Origin: an uncultured Fodinibius sp.
GTDB taxonomy: Bacteria > Bacteroidota > Rhodothermia > Balneolales > Balneolaceae
Assembly: GCA_913057775.1 (NCBI GenBank)
Contig: CAJXOG010000011.1
Location: 37,084-101,083, forward strand
DNA length: 64,000 nt
Direction of reading: 5' to 3'
Part shown: one piece after another, positions 8,893-22,400 of the stretch
How the letters are laid out: every line of letters starts with the position of its first letter
Position numbering within the stretch: position 1 is the first letter of the stretch
The notes under the pieces: model-generated
Database searches by the model: none
What the model was told of the DNA's origin: nothing
What the model saw: the letters and a program-made list of their open reading frames with translations, nothing else
Made by a program: the position numbers and the translations under genes

Positions 8893-11349
8893 CTACACCG
8901 TTTCGTCCTCTTCTTCATTAACGACACGCGTTACGGCAGCAATTTTTCCTTCAGTATCAAGACGCATAATTCGAACGCCTTGGGTATTTCGGCCCATCGT
9001 TCGAATACCGTCACAACTCATCCGGATCACTTTACCGCCTTCGGTAATAACCATCAAGTCATCCTTATCCGAGACATCTTTGAGTGCAATAAGTTCACCG
9101 GTTTTCTTGGTAACTTTGAGAGTAATCACTCCCTTTCCTCCACGACTTTGTTCGCGATAATCTTCTACCAGCGAACGCTTTCCGTATCCGTTTTCGGAGA
9201 TCGCCAGAACGGTAGCACCGTGAGTATTTTTGATAACAACCATATCAACAAGCTCGTTATCTTTACCCAGATCCATTCCCTTAACACCGGAAGTGTTTCG
9301 ACCCATATCACGGACTTCATCTTCGTGGAATCGAATGGCACGTCCTTTTCTGTTGGCAAGAATAATATTGCTCTCACCATTAGTAAGAGCAGCTTCGAGC
9401 AATGAATCATCATCATTAATATTGATGCCAATAATTCCATCTCGCCGTGGACGACTATAAGCCTCGAGGGTCGTTTTCTTAACCTTGCCCTCTTTGGTGG
9501 CCATAATAATATAATTGTTGTTGATGTATTCCTCATCGTCCAAGGTCTTCACCGGAACAAATGTTTTAATAGAATCATCCTTATCAATATCGATAAGATT
9601 TACAATTGCACGCCCACGAGCGGTTCTCGAACCTTCGGGAATCTCATACACCTTCAACCAGTAACATTGCCCTTTCTCGGTAAAAAAGAGAATGTAATTA
9701 TGGTTGGTCGCTACAAATAGATGCTCTACATATTCGTCATCTTTGGTAGTGGTTCCTTTCATTCCCTTTCCACCGCGCTTCTGTCGGCGATAACCGCTGA
9801 CCGGCATGCGCTTGATGAAACCTTTATTGGAGATAGTCACAACAACATCCTCATCAGCGATCATATCCTCAACGCTGAAGTCCTCGGCAGAGTGGACAAT
9901 TTGGGTACGACGCTCATCACCATAACGATCTTTAATCTCAAGAAGCTCATCCTTAATAATGGACTTCTGTCGACCGCGGTCTGAGAGAATTTCTCGGTAA
10001 TCAGCAATTTTTTCTGCAATATCGTTGTATTCCAGCTCAATCTTATCGCGCTCCAGTCCGGTAAGCTTTTGCAGGCGCATATCCAGGATCGCTTTCGCCT
10101 GTAGATCGGTCAGCGCAAATTTTGAACGCAGTGCCTCATTGGCTTCCTGCGGGCTATCGGATGCTCGGATCGTTTTGATCACTTCATCAAGATCGTCAAG
10201 TGCAATCTTAAGTCCCTCAAGAATATGAGCACGTGATTCCGCCTGATCCAAATCATAAAGCGTGCGTCGAATAATAACTTCAACACGATGCTCTACATAA
10301 TGATATATAAGCTCTTTAAGTGGCATCACTTTGGGTCGCCCTTTCACAAGCGCCAGACTAATAACCCCAAAAGTCGTTTGCATTTGAGTATACTTGTAGA
10401 GCTGATTAAGCACAATGCCTGTGTTGGCATTTCTTTTCAGTATTACCACAATGCGCATTCCGTCACGATCCGACTCATCACGGATCTCAGAAATTTCTTC
10501 AATCTTCTCGTTTTGTGTGAGCTTGGCAATCTTCTGAACTAAGGTAGTTTTATTGACCTGGTAAGGAATCTCAGTAATGACAATTTGTTCACGTCCGTGA
10601 CGCAGCTCTTCTGTTGTGCAACGGGCACGCAGTGTAATCTTACCTTTTCCTGTTTCATATGCTTCCTTAACACCTTCGTACCCGTATATAATACCACCGG
10701 TAGGAAAGTCAGGAGCCGGAATGTGCTCCATCAGCTCCTTGCATTCGATATCCGGGTTATCCAGATAAGCAACAATCCCATCAATTGTTTCGGTTAGATT
10801 ATGAGGCGCCATATTCGTGGCCATCCCCACAGCAATACCCGAGGCTCCATTTAGCAGCATGTTTGGCAACATGCTTGGAAGAACGGTAGGCTCTTGCAAG
10901 GTATCATCAAAGTTATCATCGAAATCAACGGTATTCTTGTTGATATCCGTGAGCATTTCCTCAGCAATACGCTCCATGCGCGTTTCTGTATAACGCATTG
11001 CCGCAGCTGAATCCCCATCAATTGACCCGAAGTTCCCCTGCCCGTCCACTAAGGGATAGCGCAAGGAGAAATCCTGGACCATCCGCACAATTGAATCGTA
11101 AACAGCCGAGTCACCATGAGGGTGATACTTACCAAGCACCTCACCTACAATACGAGCACTCTTTTTATAATTTCTGTTGTGGAGCATGCCCAACTCACTC
11201 ATTCCGTATAAAATACGTCGGTGTACCGGCTTCAGGCCGTCCCGAACGTCGGGTAGGGCACGAGATACAATAACCGACATCGAGTAATCGATATAGGCTG
11301 ACTGCATCTCATCTTCTATCGCAATAGGTATAATTTTATCTCTTGCCAT
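8893..11349 (-). CDS. gyrA: DNA gyrase subunit A
   Basis: An 818-residue GyrA. The winged-helix breakage domain has the quinolone-resistance region [15 protein letters not shown] with Ser81 and Asp85 (wild-type residues at the E. coli 83/87 positions) and the active-site Tyr120 in AAAMRYTE. The C-terminal beta-pinwheel contains a GyrA box, QKRGGKG, in the first blade ([16 protein letters not shown]). That box separates gyrase from topoisomerase IV ParC. With GyrB it introduces negative supercoils. It lies 117 bp downstream of gyrB on the same strand, so the pair probably forms an operon ending in the strong terminator at 8822-8862. Confidence 0.97.
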   Translation of the reverse strand: MARDKIIPIAIEDEMQSAYIDYSMSVIVSRALPDVRDGLKPVHRRILYGMSELGMLHNRNYKKSARIVGEVLGKYHPHGDSAVYDSIVRMVQDFSLRYPLVDGQGNFGSIDGDSAAAMRYTETRMERIAEEMLTDINKNTVDFDDNFDDTLQEPTVLPSMLPNMLLNGASGIAVGMATNMAPHNLTETIDGIVAYLDNPDIECKELMEHIPAPDFPTGGIIYGYEGVKEAYETGKGKITLRARCTTEELRHGREQIVITEIPYQVNKTTLVQKIAKLTQNEKIEEISEIRDESDRDGMRIVVILKRNANTGIVLNQLYKYTQMQTTFGVISLALVKGRPKVMPLKELIYHYVEHRVEVIIRRTLYDLDQAESRAHILEGLKIALDDLDEVIKTIRASDSPQEANEALRSKFALTDLQAKAILDMRLQKLTGLERDKIELEYNDIAEKIADYREILSDRGRQKSIIKDELLEIKDRYGDERRTQIVHSAEDFSVEDMIADEDVVVTISNKGFIKRMPVSGYRRQKRGGKGMKGTTTKDDEYVEHLFVATNHNYILFFTEKGQCYWLKVYEIPEGSRTARGRAIVNLIDIDKDDSIKTFVPVKTLDDEEYINNNYIIMATKEGKVKKTTLEAYSRPRRDGIIGININDDDSLLEAALTNGESNIILANRKGRAIRFHEDEVRDMGRNTSGVKGMDLGKDNELVDMVVIKNTHGATVLAISENGYGKRSLVEDYREQSRGGKGVITLKVTKKTGELIALKDVSDKDDLMVITEGGKVIRMSCDGIRTMGRNTQGVRIMRLDTEGKIAAVTRVVNEEEDETV

Positions 11350-11466
11350 GGATAATATTTAGTACAGTGTTAAAATTAGATTCCTAATAGTGACTAAGTT
11401 TTAAAGTGTTTGATCGTTGACGTTCAAAGCCGAACATCAAAACCTCTGCACTCCGACACTTAGTCT

Positions 11467-13413
<1,947 letters not shown>

Positions 13414-13678
13414 TTAAAATAATGATGAAGACGCCTGAAAATAGGGCATAAATAAGCAAAATCAAAGAAAGTGATGGCACTTATTGACAAATGTCGAGAT
13501 ATGCTCGTAAATCAAATCTATCCCCTATTAGAAGTCTTCCTAAAGTTCCTATTTTTGTTCCCCCAGAACGGCTTAATATGTGAAAAAAATATCTCTAAAA
13601 GAAACATTGATCTTTTTGGGGAATAAGCCTATTTTTCCAGTCTATATGAGAAATGTAAAATAACGTTTTATTCGTATC

Positions 13679-13924
13679 ATGGCACGTAAAGATGACATTA
13701 CCGGAAAAGGAGCACAGAATGGATATCGCTCCTCAAATGCAAATAATAAGACGAAGCATAAGTTTCAGCAGAATCTTCAAAAAAAGAAGTTTTATGTTCC
13801 CGAGGAAGATAAGTGGGTTACACTAAAAGTTTCTGCCAAAACGCTTCGCACAATCAATAAAAAAGGCATCCATGCCGTGCTGAAAGAAGCAAGAAAAAAA
13901 GGAACTATCATTAAAGACGTTTAA
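13679..13924 (+). CDS. rpmB: 50S ribosomal protein L28 (bL28)
   Basis: 81 residues, basic. The L28 signature is read in TGKGAQNGYRSSNANN followed by KFYVPEEDKWVTLKVSAKTLRTINKKGI. It belongs to the large ribosomal subunit. It is first in the rpmB-rpmG-DUF4295 cluster, in the order usual in Bacteroidota, 84 bp before rpmG. Confidence 0.96.
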   Translation: MARKDDITGKGAQNGYRSSNANNKTKHKFQQNLQKKKFYVPEEDKWVTLKVSAKTLRTINKKGIHAVLKEARKKGTIIKDV

Positions 13925-14008
13925 GTCAGTTAACAGTTAGGTATAATTGGTTGTTGAATTCCATTCATCACAAATAACAACTAACTGATAACCAGAAACA
14001 AAAGAATT

Positions 14009-14173
14009 ATGGCAAAAGGAAACAGAGTACAAGTAATTTTAGAATGCACCGAAGCACCGGGTACGTCTCGGTATCATACTACAAAAAACCGGCGTAATTC
14101 TCCCGATCGACTGGAGTTGAAGAAGTATAACCCCGTTCTTCGCAAGCATACCGTTCACAAAGAAATTAAATAA
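14009..14173 (+). CDS. rpmG: 50S ribosomal protein L33 (bL33)
   Basis: A 54-residue protein starting [18 protein letters not shown] and containing [20 protein letters not shown], a clear bL33. The zinc-ribbon cysteines are reduced to one (Cys13), so this is a mostly Cys-free (C-minus) L33. Second in the ribosomal cluster. Confidence 0.95.
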   Translation: MAKGNRVQVILECTEAPGTSRYHTTKNRRNSPDRLELKKYNPVLRKHTVHKEIK

Positions 14174-14195
14174 GTAATACCTAAGTACCACCATC

Positions 14196-14366
14196 ATGGC
14201 TAAGAAGAAGACTTTCGGAACCAAAGAAGAAGAGCAAAAGTCGGGCGACCGACGAATGGCCAAAGTTATTGTAGCCCAAAAAACGGCTAACAATAAGTAT
14301 GGTTACAAGGAAGCCATTATCGATGAAGAAAACGTGCGGGACTTTATCAACGAGAATAAGGACTAA
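14196..14366 (+). CDS. DUF4295 small ribosome-associated protein (bL38-like)
   Basis: A 56-residue basic protein, MAKKKTFGTKEEEQ at the start and a core MAKVIVAQKTANNKYGYKEAI. Its size, basic N-terminus and position directly after rpmG match DUF4295, a short protein almost restricted to Bacteroidota relatives. I recall it being described as an extra large-subunit protein (bL38) in a Flavobacterium ribosome structure; that assignment is from memory. It ends the cluster just before a terminator. Confidence 0.85.
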   Translation: MAKKKTFGTKEEEQKSGDRRMAKVIVAQKTANNKYGYKEAIIDEENVRDFINENKD

Positions 14367-14387
14367 CAGTTTTTCTTTATTTGATAA

Positions 14388-14427
14388 AAAGGTTGCATCC
14401 GCATAAGTGGGTGGAGCCTTTTTTTAT
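14388..14427 (+). terminator. terminator of the rpmB-rpmG-DUF4295 cluster
   Basis: Imperfect hairpin: AAGGTT..CATCC pairs with GGGTGG..GCCTT (14389-14400 with about 14408-14420), followed by a run of seven T. Confidence 0.75.
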
Positions 14428-14466
14428 GAGCTTGTTCTACCCTCAAAAACTTTAAAACCAATTTTT

Positions 14467-14922
14467 ATGGCTATCAAAGACCAAATCATGGCCGACCTCA
14501 AACAGGCTATGAAGGACAAAGAGAAGGATAAGCTGCGCGTACTACGATCCCTGAAATCAAAGCTGCTGGAAAAAGAGATCAGTGAACGCAAAGGCGGTGA
14601 AGGAGAACTCTCTGACGAGCAAACTATTGAGGTGCTCATGAAAGCAGCTAAACAGCGCAAGGAATCCATCGAGCAGTTTGAGAAAGGTGATCGTAATGAT
14701 CTGGCCGATGCTGAAAAGGAAGAGTTGGAGATTATCGACTCTTATCTCCCAAAAATGCTTTCGGAAGATGAAGTGCGCGATAAAGCCAAAGAAAAGATTG
14801 AGGAACTCGGAGCCGAAGATATGTCCGACATGGGACAAGTTATGGGCATTCTGATGCAAGAGCTAAAAGGAAAGGCGGAAGGATCCGTAGTTAGCAAGGT
14901 TGTAAAAGAAGAACTTTCGTAA
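14467..14922 (+). CDS. GatB/YqeY domain protein
   Basis: A 151-residue, highly charged, helical protein with the YqeY arrangement: MADLKQAMKDKEKDKLRVLRSL at the start, EQFEKGDRNDLADAEKEELEIIDSYLPKMLS in the middle, and the C-terminal MGQVMGILMQELKGKAEGSVV helix that resembles the GatB tail domain. YqeY proteins are linked to tRNA-dependent amidation by homology only. I choose the ATG at 14467; a frame start 60 bp earlier would begin inside the terminator. It probably leads an operon with the CvpA gene, 11 bp downstream. Confidence 0.9.
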   Translation: MAIKDQIMADLKQAMKDKEKDKLRVLRSLKSKLLEKEISERKGGEGELSDEQTIEVLMKAAKQRKESIEQFEKGDRNDLADAEKEELEIIDSYLPKMLSEDEVRDKAKEKIEELGAEDMSDMGQVMGILMQELKGKAEGSVVSKVVKEELS

Positions 14923-14933
14923 ACTCCGTCTCT

Positions 14934-15500
14934 ATGAATCTGATTGATTTCCTAATTTTGATTCCCATTGCTTACTTCGCTTATCGCGGATTCGCTAATG
15001 GAATCATCAAGGAAGTGCTCAGCATTGTCGGCATTATTTTAGGCGTTTTTCTTACCTTTCAATATATGGAGCCTGTTAGCGCAGCAATCAACCCACTCTT
15101 TGAAGAAGGTGCTTCTTTTGTCCCCTTTGTTTCGGCCATCGTTATTTTTGTCGGTACGTTATCACTTGTTCATCTTGCGGCATTTTTAAGCAAAAAGTTT
15201 TTAGAAACCATTAAGCTGAATTTTATTAATCGCATTGCGGGTGCTGCGTTTGGTTTTCTAAAAAGTGGCATCGTTATTAGTGCCATCCTAATAATTCTTG
15301 CCGGTTTCAGTTTTCCTTCCGAAGAAACCCGACAAAGTTCGGCCACCTATCCTTACGTTATCTATTTAGCACCCTGGGCATATGATACGGTGGCCACTGT
15401 TTATCCCGGAGCCGAGGATTTTACAACAACCATCCAGAAGACTTTTGAGCAATATAATCCAATTGAAAATTTCCCTTTTTTAGAACAGAGCAATTCCTAA
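14934..15500 (+). CDS. CvpA family membrane protein
   Basis: 188 residues with four predicted membrane helices: about 3-23, 26-47, 62-85 and 101-124. The N-terminal pattern LIDFLILIPIAYFAYRGFANGIIKE is typical of the CvpA/colicin V production family, whose helix 1 ends in a conserved glycine-rich turn and a charged motif. The C-terminal ~60 residues are extracytoplasmic or cytosolic and unremarkable. The biochemical role of the family is not established. It is sandwiched between YqeY and tyrS with 11 bp and 6 bp gaps, so it is co-transcribed with both. Confidence 0.88.
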   Translation: MNLIDFLILIPIAYFAYRGFANGIIKEVLSIVGIILGVFLTFQYMEPVSAAINPLFEEGASFVPFVSAIVIFVGTLSLVHLAAFLSKKFLETIKLNFINRIAGAAFGFLKSGIVISAILIILAGFSFPSEETRQSSATYPYVIYLAPWAYDTVATVYPGAEDFTTTIQKTFEQYNPIENFPFLEQSNS

Positions 15501-15506
15501 CGATTT

Positions 15507-16721
15507 ATGAATTTTTTACCAGTCGACGAACAACTTGAAGTAATTAGAAGAGGTACCGTTGAAATTGTACCCGAAGAGGAGCTTGTTGAAAAGCTCAAGA
15601 GATCAAAGAAAGAAGGCAAACCCCTTAAGATTAAGCTGGGTTGCGACCCTACTCGTCCCGATCTGCACCTGGGACATTCGGTAATCCTTCGTAAGCTGCG
15701 ACAGTTTCAGGATCTTGGTCACGAAGCCATTCTCATTATTGGAGATTTTACAGCACTGATTGGTGATCCCACCGGACAAAACGAAACGCGTCCGGCCCTT
15801 TCGCGCGAGGAGATCGAAGAAAACGCCGAAACATATCTCGATCAGGCAACGAAGATTTTAGACGAAGACAAAACCACCATCGTATATAACTCGGAGTGGT
15901 TGGGCAAAATGGACTTTGAGGATGTTATTAAATTAACCTCAAAGCTGACGGTTGCCCGAATGATTGAGCGCGACGACTTTTCCAAGCGCTACGAAAACAA
16001 TCAGCCTATTTCACTGCACGAATTTTTATATCCGCTGGCGCAGGGTCAGGATTCCGTTCACCTGCAATCGGATGTAGAACTCGGCGGCACCGATCAGAAG
16101 TTTAATCTGCTCGTAGGTCGAGAGCTACAAAAAGATGACGGGCAAGAGCCTCAAATTGCTCTTATGATGCCGCTCTTAGTCGGTACCGATGGGACCAAGA
16201 AGATGTCGAAATCATATGATAACTACATTGGTATTACAGAAGGTGCCAATGACATGTACGGGAAAGTATTATCTATTCCTGATGATCTAATCTACTCTTG
16301 GTTTGAATTACTTTCAGATATTGATGTAGATGAACTGCCTAAATACAAAGAAAAAGCAGAAAAAGATCCCCGTAACACCAAGCACGAATTAGCCCTGGTT
16401 ATCACCCGCATGTATCACGGTGAGGAAGCTGCCAAAGCTGCTCGTAAGCACTTCGAAAAAACGGTTGTCGGCGATGAAATTCCCGATGACGCTCCTACCT
16501 TGGAATATGACTCCGGAACCGAAGTACGTCTGTTGGATATTGTTTCTGATGCAGGCTTTACCGATAGCAATGGACAGACAAAACGACTGATCAAACAGGG
16601 CGGTATTTCGATTGACGATGAGAAAGTTTCCGATAAAGGATTCAGCGTGACCTTTGACAATGATACTGAGTTTACATTAAAGGTTGGTAAACGAAATTAT
16701 GCAGTTGTGAAAAGCAAGTAA
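15507..16721 (+). CDS. tyrS: tyrosyl-tRNA synthetase
   Basis: A 404-residue class I tyrosyl-tRNA synthetase. The HIGH-like motif is HLGH (about residue 54) in [21 protein letters not shown]; the tyrosine pocket lies in [26 protein letters not shown]; the KMSKS loop is intact (about residue 232); and an S4 RNA-binding domain ends the protein ([18 protein letters not shown]). The LRQFQDLGH and [14 protein letters not shown] forms place it in the TyrZ/TyrS2 branch rather than the E. coli TyrS branch. It follows the CvpA gene by 6 bp. Confidence 0.96.
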   Translation: MNFLPVDEQLEVIRRGTVEIVPEEELVEKLKRSKKEGKPLKIKLGCDPTRPDLHLGHSVILRKLRQFQDLGHEAILIIGDFTALIGDPTGQNETRPALSREEIEENAETYLDQATKILDEDKTTIVYNSEWLGKMDFEDVIKLTSKLTVARMIERDDFSKRYENNQPISLHEFLYPLAQGQDSVHLQSDVELGGTDQKFNLLVGRELQKDDGQEPQIALMMPLLVGTDGTKKMSKSYDNYIGITEGANDMYGKVLSIPDDLIYSWFELLSDIDVDELPKYKEKAEKDPRNTKHELALVITRMYHGEEAAKAARKHFEKTVVGDEIPDDAPTLEYDSGTEVRLLDIVSDAGFTDSNGQTKRLIKQGGISIDDEKVSDKGFSVTFDNDTEFTLKVGKRNYAVVKSK

Positions 16722-16802
16722 TTAGTAAAAAGTTCTGAGTAGAAAGAATTAACTACTCATGCTCAATCCTTCAACTTTTTACCTTCTACTTTCTACAATA
16801 AT

Positions 16803-17570
16803 ATGCTTAAAATCTCATCCCTCAATGTAAACGGCATTCGTGCTGCGCATCGCCACGGTTTTACTGATTGGATCGATCAAACCGATCCCGATATTATTTG
16901 TCTACAGGAACTACGTGCCATGGAGCACCAAGTTCCAGGCCCTGTTCAAAAGCTAGATTACCATGAAGCCTATCATACGGCAGAAAAGAAAGGCTATTCT
17001 GGCGTGGGAATTTTATCGAAACAGCAGCCCCTCCGCATTGAAAAAGGAATGGGCGTAGACTGGATTGATAGCGAGGGACGCGTGATGATGGCTGAGTTTG
17101 AGAACCTATATGTCTTTTCCATTTATGCACCCAGCGGAACCACCGGTGATGAGCGTCAGGATTTAAAAATAGAATTTCTGGATTATTTTCTGCCTTTTGC
17201 TCAAAAGTTTCTCTCAAAAGAGAAGCCGATAGTAATGTGTGGCGACTACAACATCTGCCACAAACCTATCGATATTCATAACCCCAAGCGAAATAAAAGT
17301 ACTTCGGGATTTTTACTCGAAGAACGAGAATGGGTTACGCGTCTGCTGCAAACCGGCTTTGAAGATGTCTACCGAAGTCTGCATAAAGGTGAAGAAGACC
17401 TATACAGCTGGTGGAGCTATCGTGCGGCATCCAAAGAGCGAAACAAGGGCTGGCGCATTGATTATCACATGAGCTGTCCAAAAATGCTGGAGGCCGCTGA
17501 AAAAGCCACTATTGAAATGGAATGGGACTTGTCGGACCACGCGCCGGTAACAATTAGTTACGACCATTAG
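16803..17570 (+). CDS. xth: exodeoxyribonuclease III / AP endonuclease
   Basis: A 255-residue endonuclease/exonuclease/phosphatase-fold protein of the ExoIII/ExoA type. LNVNGIRAAHRHGFTDWI carries the N-terminal Asn, CLQELRA the metal-binding Glu (about residue 37), YAPSGT the catalytic Tyr region, CGDYNICHKPIDIHNPK the Asp/Asn pair, and the C-terminal LSDHAPV the Asp-His dyad. It cuts at abasic sites and degrades 3' ends during base-excision repair. Its start lies 81 bp after tyrS on the same strand. Confidence 0.95.
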   Translation: MLKISSLNVNGIRAAHRHGFTDWIDQTDPDIICLQELRAMEHQVPGPVQKLDYHEAYHTAEKKGYSGVGILSKQQPLRIEKGMGVDWIDSEGRVMMAEFENLYVFSIYAPSGTTGDERQDLKIEFLDYFLPFAQKFLSKEKPIVMCGDYNICHKPIDIHNPKRNKSTSGFLLEEREWVTRLLQTGFEDVYRSLHKGEEDLYSWWSYRAASKERNKGWRIDYHMSCPKMLEAAEKATIEMEWDLSDHAPVTISYDH

Positions 17571-17642
17571 TGGCTTTCGCAACATCATTATCATATATTT
17601 TACTCTGCACTATTTAATATCCAATAATTTAGGTTAGAAGTA

Positions 17643-18089
17643 ATGGGCACACATTACCAAGGCAGCGAAAGAGAGGAAAATACACTGGACGCATTTATCA
17701 AGTTGATGCGTGCCACTGATTCTATAAATAATCGGTTAAACCGACAGCTTAGCGATGTGGGACTGACCATTAGCCAGTTTGGGGTGTTGGAAGCATTGCT
17801 GCATTTGGGCCCGTTAAATCAAAAAGCGCTGGGAGAAAAACTCCTGAAAAGTGGAGGTAACATTACCCTTGTTATTGATAATCTCGAAAAAAGCGGCTGG
17901 GTTGAACGTCATCAGGATCCCGAAGATCGGCGCTCTATGCTAATTCATCTAACCGATGAGGGAGAAGAATTTATATCTAATTACTTTCCCAAACATCTGG
18001 AACGTATTATTTCGGAGTTTGAGGTTTTATCAGATGAAGAATTAGAACAGCTTGGTAATATCTGTAAAAAGTTGGGCCTGCAAGAATAG
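17643..18089 (+). CDS. MarR family transcriptional regulator
   Basis: 148 residues with a winged helix-turn-helix of MarR type: LTISQFGVLEALLHLGPLNQKALGEKLLKSGGNITLVIDNLEKSGWVERHQDPEDRRSMLIHLTDEG is read in pieces from residue about 43 to 110, with the wing Asp-Arg-Arg (EDRRS). It would be a dimeric repressor responding to small molecules, often phenolics or oxidants. Its 5' leader (17626-17645, including the ATG) shares a 20-bp identity with a site at 30532-30551 in the island. It converges with the permease gene, 4 bp between stop codons. Confidence 0.92.
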   Translation: MGTHYQGSEREENTLDAFIKLMRATDSINNRLNRQLSDVGLTISQFGVLEALLHLGPLNQKALGEKLLKSGGNITLVIDNLEKSGWVERHQDPEDRRSMLIHLTDEGEEFISNYFPKHLERIISEFEVLSDEELEQLGNICKKLGLQE

Positions 18090-18093
18090 TCGC

Positions 18094-19320
18094 TTAATCA
18101 TACCTGATAGCATCAGCCGGAGATACCTGCGCTGCTCTTTTGGCAGGGTACCAACTGGCCAGCAGACAAAGTATTAAACTTCCCGCCAGCACAATGCTAA
18201 CATCCATATAACTAATACTTACCGGATACGCATCAATAATAAAGGCCGAAGAAAGTTTAATGAGCCCATATTGCTGCTGCATCCAGCTGAGTAGCAAACC
18301 TATTCCCCCTCCAATGACACATCCAATAATTCCGATATAAAATCCCTGTCGGACAAATATATTTTTAATATCCGAAGGGGTAAAACCCATCGTCAACAAG
18401 ATCCCAATATCCCGGTTTTTCTGGATAACAATCATGGTAAGTGATCCAATAATATTGAGTACGGCCACCAGTACGATAATCATTAAAATGACATAAGAAC
18501 TCCATTTTTCGAGGTACATCACATCATATAACGGTTTCTGTAAATCATACCAGGTAGATATGTTAAACTCCGATCCCAGTGAAGCCTGTAATTTTTCTTT
18601 CACGGCCTTTGCCTCATCAGTATTAGATATTCGCAAATCTATACCCGAAACTGTATTTCGCATTTCAAACAAGCGCTGGGCTGCTTCTTTATCAATAAAA
18701 ACCCCGGGACTTTCGGTAATTTGAAGCTGGGAATAGCTACCCCGAATTTGAAATCGAAAACTGCGCGGAAGCGAAAATTGGGTGAGCGATTTGCGCATTC
18801 CGGCAGCGCTTAGCAAAACAACTTCATCATCAATTCTGAGATTTAGTTCATTCATCAACTGCCCATTAATCAACATCCCCGGCTTTTTATCGCGAACGGA
18901 TAAATCCAGCGTACCCTCGTTAATGTTTTCATTAAAGTTGTTCACCTCAAAATATTCATCGGGATCTATTCCCTGCACCTGCACCACTTTGTCATCACTG
19001 TGCTCAAATGCCAACAGCGCCTTCCCATCTACATACGACGCCATGGCCTGAACTTCCGGAATATCAGACAGCTTCTGTTCCATATCCCCTGTAAAAAGAA
19101 AGGAATTAGAAGCTGTGGACTCTATTCGCAGATCGGGATCGTTTTGAAGAAGAAGTCCCTGAATCACATCAAAAAAACCATTAAACACTGAAAGCACAAC
19201 GATAAGCAGCGCCGTGCCAATAGTTACCCCAATGATACTGATGATAGTAAGTGTAGAGATCAGTGAGATATGCTTGCGCGAAAATAAATAACGTCTGGCT
19301 ACAAATCCGGTTGTTTTCAT
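18094..19320 (-). CDS. ABC transporter permease, LolC/LolE-FtsX family
   Basis: A 408-residue protein with the LolCE/FtsX plan: cytoplasmic N-terminus FVARRYLFSRKHIS, helix 1 (about 22-50), a large periplasmic MacB-like domain (about 50-265), then three helices (about 270-295, 317-345, 370-395) and the terminal PADAIRYD motif. Lol-type permeases release lipoproteins from the inner membrane with an ATPase partner. The ATPase gene is not adjacent in this window. Other members of the FtsX superfamily act in peptide or lipid export, so lipoprotein release is likely but not proven. Confidence 0.88.
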   Translation of the reverse strand: MKTTGFVARRYLFSRKHISLISTLTIISIIGVTIGTALLIVVLSVFNGFFDVIQGLLLQNDPDLRIESTASNSFLFTGDMEQKLSDIPEVQAMASYVDGKALLAFEHSDDKVVQVQGIDPDEYFEVNNFNENINEGTLDLSVRDKKPGMLINGQLMNELNLRIDDEVVLLSAAGMRKSLTQFSLPRSFRFQIRGSYSQLQITESPGVFIDKEAAQRLFEMRNTVSGIDLRISNTDEAKAVKEKLQASLGSEFNISTWYDLQKPLYDVMYLEKWSSYVILMIIVLVAVLNIIGSLTMIVIQKNRDIGILLTMGFTPSDIKNIFVRQGFYIGIIGCVIGGGIGLLLSWMQQQYGLIKLSSAFIIDAYPVSISYMDVSIVLAGSLILCLLASWYPAKRAAQVSPADAIRYD

Positions 19321-19476
19321 AGATCAGGAAAATAACGATAATGCTGAAAGATTACACCTTACAAAATTATGGATCTATCTTCGGTTCACAATTTTTTACC
19401 TAACAACCCACCCAATTTTTTATACATTACTTTTTCTAGGATAGAATTATCTAACTTAAACATAAAACAGGGATAT

Positions 19477-22400
19477 ATGTTGCTACCTAACAAAAAATAT
19501 AAATGGAGCATAGTAGCGGTAGTTGCTTTGCTCTTTATGGGTATCTCATTCTCATCAACCCAGGCCCAACGTTTTGGAGAATCAGATCAAGCCGAAGGTA
19601 TTGATGAGGTATCATTCGAGAATCCTTATCTACAAAATTTAGAATATCGAAATATCGGGCCCTTTCGGGGTGGTCGTTCGGTAGCCGTCACCGGTCATCC
19701 CGACCAGCCAAACACCTATTATGCCGGCTTTACAGGAGGCGGGGTTTATAAGACTACCGACGGCGGGAAAAACTGGGTGAATGTTTCTGACGGTGATTTT
19801 AAGACCGGATCAGTAGGAGCCCTAACAGCCGCACCATCGAACAGTAACGTCATTTACGCAGGTATGGGAGAAACCTGTATCCGCGGGAATATGTCGGCCG
19901 GTGACGGTATGTATAAAACCACTGATGGTGGAAAAAATTGGAAGCATATCGGCCTGCCGGAATCACATTTTATCGGTGAAATCGCTGTTCATCCCAAAGA
20001 CGAAAATGTGGCGTGGGTAGCTGTAATGGGACACGCCTTCGGTACCGAAGGCAATGAAGAACGTGGCTTATATAAAACGACCGATGGCGGGGAAAGCTGG
20101 GAAAAGGTATTGTATCACAATAAATATACCGGGGCGGTTGATGTGGAAGTTGACCCTACCAATCCCAATATTTTGTACGCTTCGCTCTGGGAAGCCTATC
20201 GCAATCCCTGGAAAATGTCGAGCGGCGGTGAAGGCAGCGGCCTTTATAAAAGTACGGACGGCGGCGAAACATGGACTAATATTTCGGAGCGCCCGGGCAT
20301 GCCCAAAGGACTAATGGGCAAGGTTGGCGTAGCTATTTCTCCGGTTAATCCCGATCGCATTTGGACTATTATTGAAAGTGAACATGGTGGAGTTTTCCGC
20401 TCTGATGACAGCGGTGAAACCTGGAATCGTGTGAACAGTGAACGCAATCTTCGTCAACGCGCGTGGTACTATACTCATATTGTAGCCGATACACAGGACG
20501 AAGATGAAGTATATGTACTCAATGTAGGCTTTTATAAATCTACCGACGGCGGAGAATCTTTCGAGCGTATTGGCACGCCTCACGGCGATCATCACGATCT
20601 GTGGATCGATCCCAACGATGGTAACCGCATGGTCGTAGCCGATGACGGTGGTGGACAAGTTACCTACAACGAAGGGAAAAGCTGGTCATCCTATCACAAA
20701 TATGCTACGGCACAGTTTTATCAGGTTATTACGGACAACGAGTTTCCCTATCGCATATATGGCGCCCAACAAGATAACAGTACCGTGGGCATTAAAAGCC
20801 GTACAGCCGATTACGGCATTGATGAACGCGACTGGCATCCCGTGGCCGGTGGAGAAAGCGGTTATATTGCGCCCGATCCGGAAAATCCCAATATAACCTA
20901 CGGAGGCAGTTACGGCGGATACTTTAATAAATTTAACGACTTTACCGACCAAAGTGACCGCATTGACGTATGGCCGGATAATCCGATGGGCGCGGGTGCC
21001 AAAGATCTGAAATATCGCTTCCAATGGACCTTCCCTATTTACATTTCACCGCACGATCCTGATATACTGTATGCGACGTCACAGTTTGTGCACCGCTCTG
21101 ATGATGAAGGCATGAGCTGGGAAACCATCAGCGAGGATTTAACGCGAAATGACAAATCGAAGCAGGAGCAATCGGGCGGACCCATTACCAAGGATGATAC
21201 CAGCGTTGAATATTACAATACCATCTTTACCTTCGCTGAGTCTCCCGTTGAGCCTGGTGTGCTTTGGACCGGAGCCGATGACGGACTCATCCACATCAGT
21301 CGTGATAACGGCGACAGCTGGACCGAGGTCACGCCCGAAGGGATGCCCGAAGCAATGGCCAGTATCATCGATCCATCGCCCCATGATCCTGCCACTGCTT
21401 ATTTAGCCGCAACGCGCTATAAGTTCGATGATTTTCAGCCGATGCTTTATAAAACCGATGACTACGGTCAAAGCTGGACAGAAATCACAACAGGCATCCC
21501 TGAAAAAGATTTTACGCGCGTCATTCGTGAGGATCCCAATAAAGAAGGACTCCTTTACGCGGGGACCGAAACGGGCGTATACGTTTCTTTTAATGATGGA
21601 AGCCTCTGGCAGCCGCTTCAACTCAATTTGCCCGCTGTACCTATTACTGATTTAGCCGTACACAAACGCGACAAAGACCTGGTGGTAGCAACGCAGGGCC
21701 GCTCATTTTGGGTGTTGGATGATCTGTCCATGCTCCATCAGCTTGGCGACCAAGTCACCCAATCCGACTATTACCTCTATCAGCCGGAAACAACCTACCT
21801 GTTTGGCAACCACACCGAACCCGATCCTGGGCAAACGCTGGGCGAAAATCCCAAAGATGGCGTGGTCGTCCATTATAATCTCAACACTGAAATCACTGAA
21901 CAGGAAGTACAACTGCAATTTGCGGAATCCAATGGTGATGTCATCCGCACCTTTTCTAACAAAGAAGATCTGGACGGCAAGGAGATAAAAGAATCAGAGG
22001 AATTTCATGAAAAAGAACATGATGTACCCTCTGATGTGCTGACCACCAAGAAAGGGCAGAATACTTTTGTATGGAATATGCGATATCCTGGCGCTACAGA
22101 CTTGGATGGACTACAAATTCTGTGGGCTGGCTCTACCCGTGGACCAACAGCCATTCCGGGCACCTACGAGGTACGACTCATTGTTGATAATGAAGTGGTG
22201 ATGAGTCAAAACTTTGATATCACCAAAGATCCGCGCATTGATGTTACGCAAGACGACTTCGAGGCGCAGTTCGACCTTCACCGGACAATTATCAGCAAGC
22301 TTGATACAACCCATAAAACCATCAATCGGATTCGAGAAATACGCGAAGAGTTAGATGCCATAAAATCGGACTACGCCGATAATCAGGAAGTGCAAGAACG

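Noticed and set aside
10228..10240. CACGTG cores outside rsmG, including this one in gyrA and others near 28662 and 51371
   Set aside because: The flanks lack the GTTY/RAAC arms of parS; a bare 6-bp palindrome is expected by chance.
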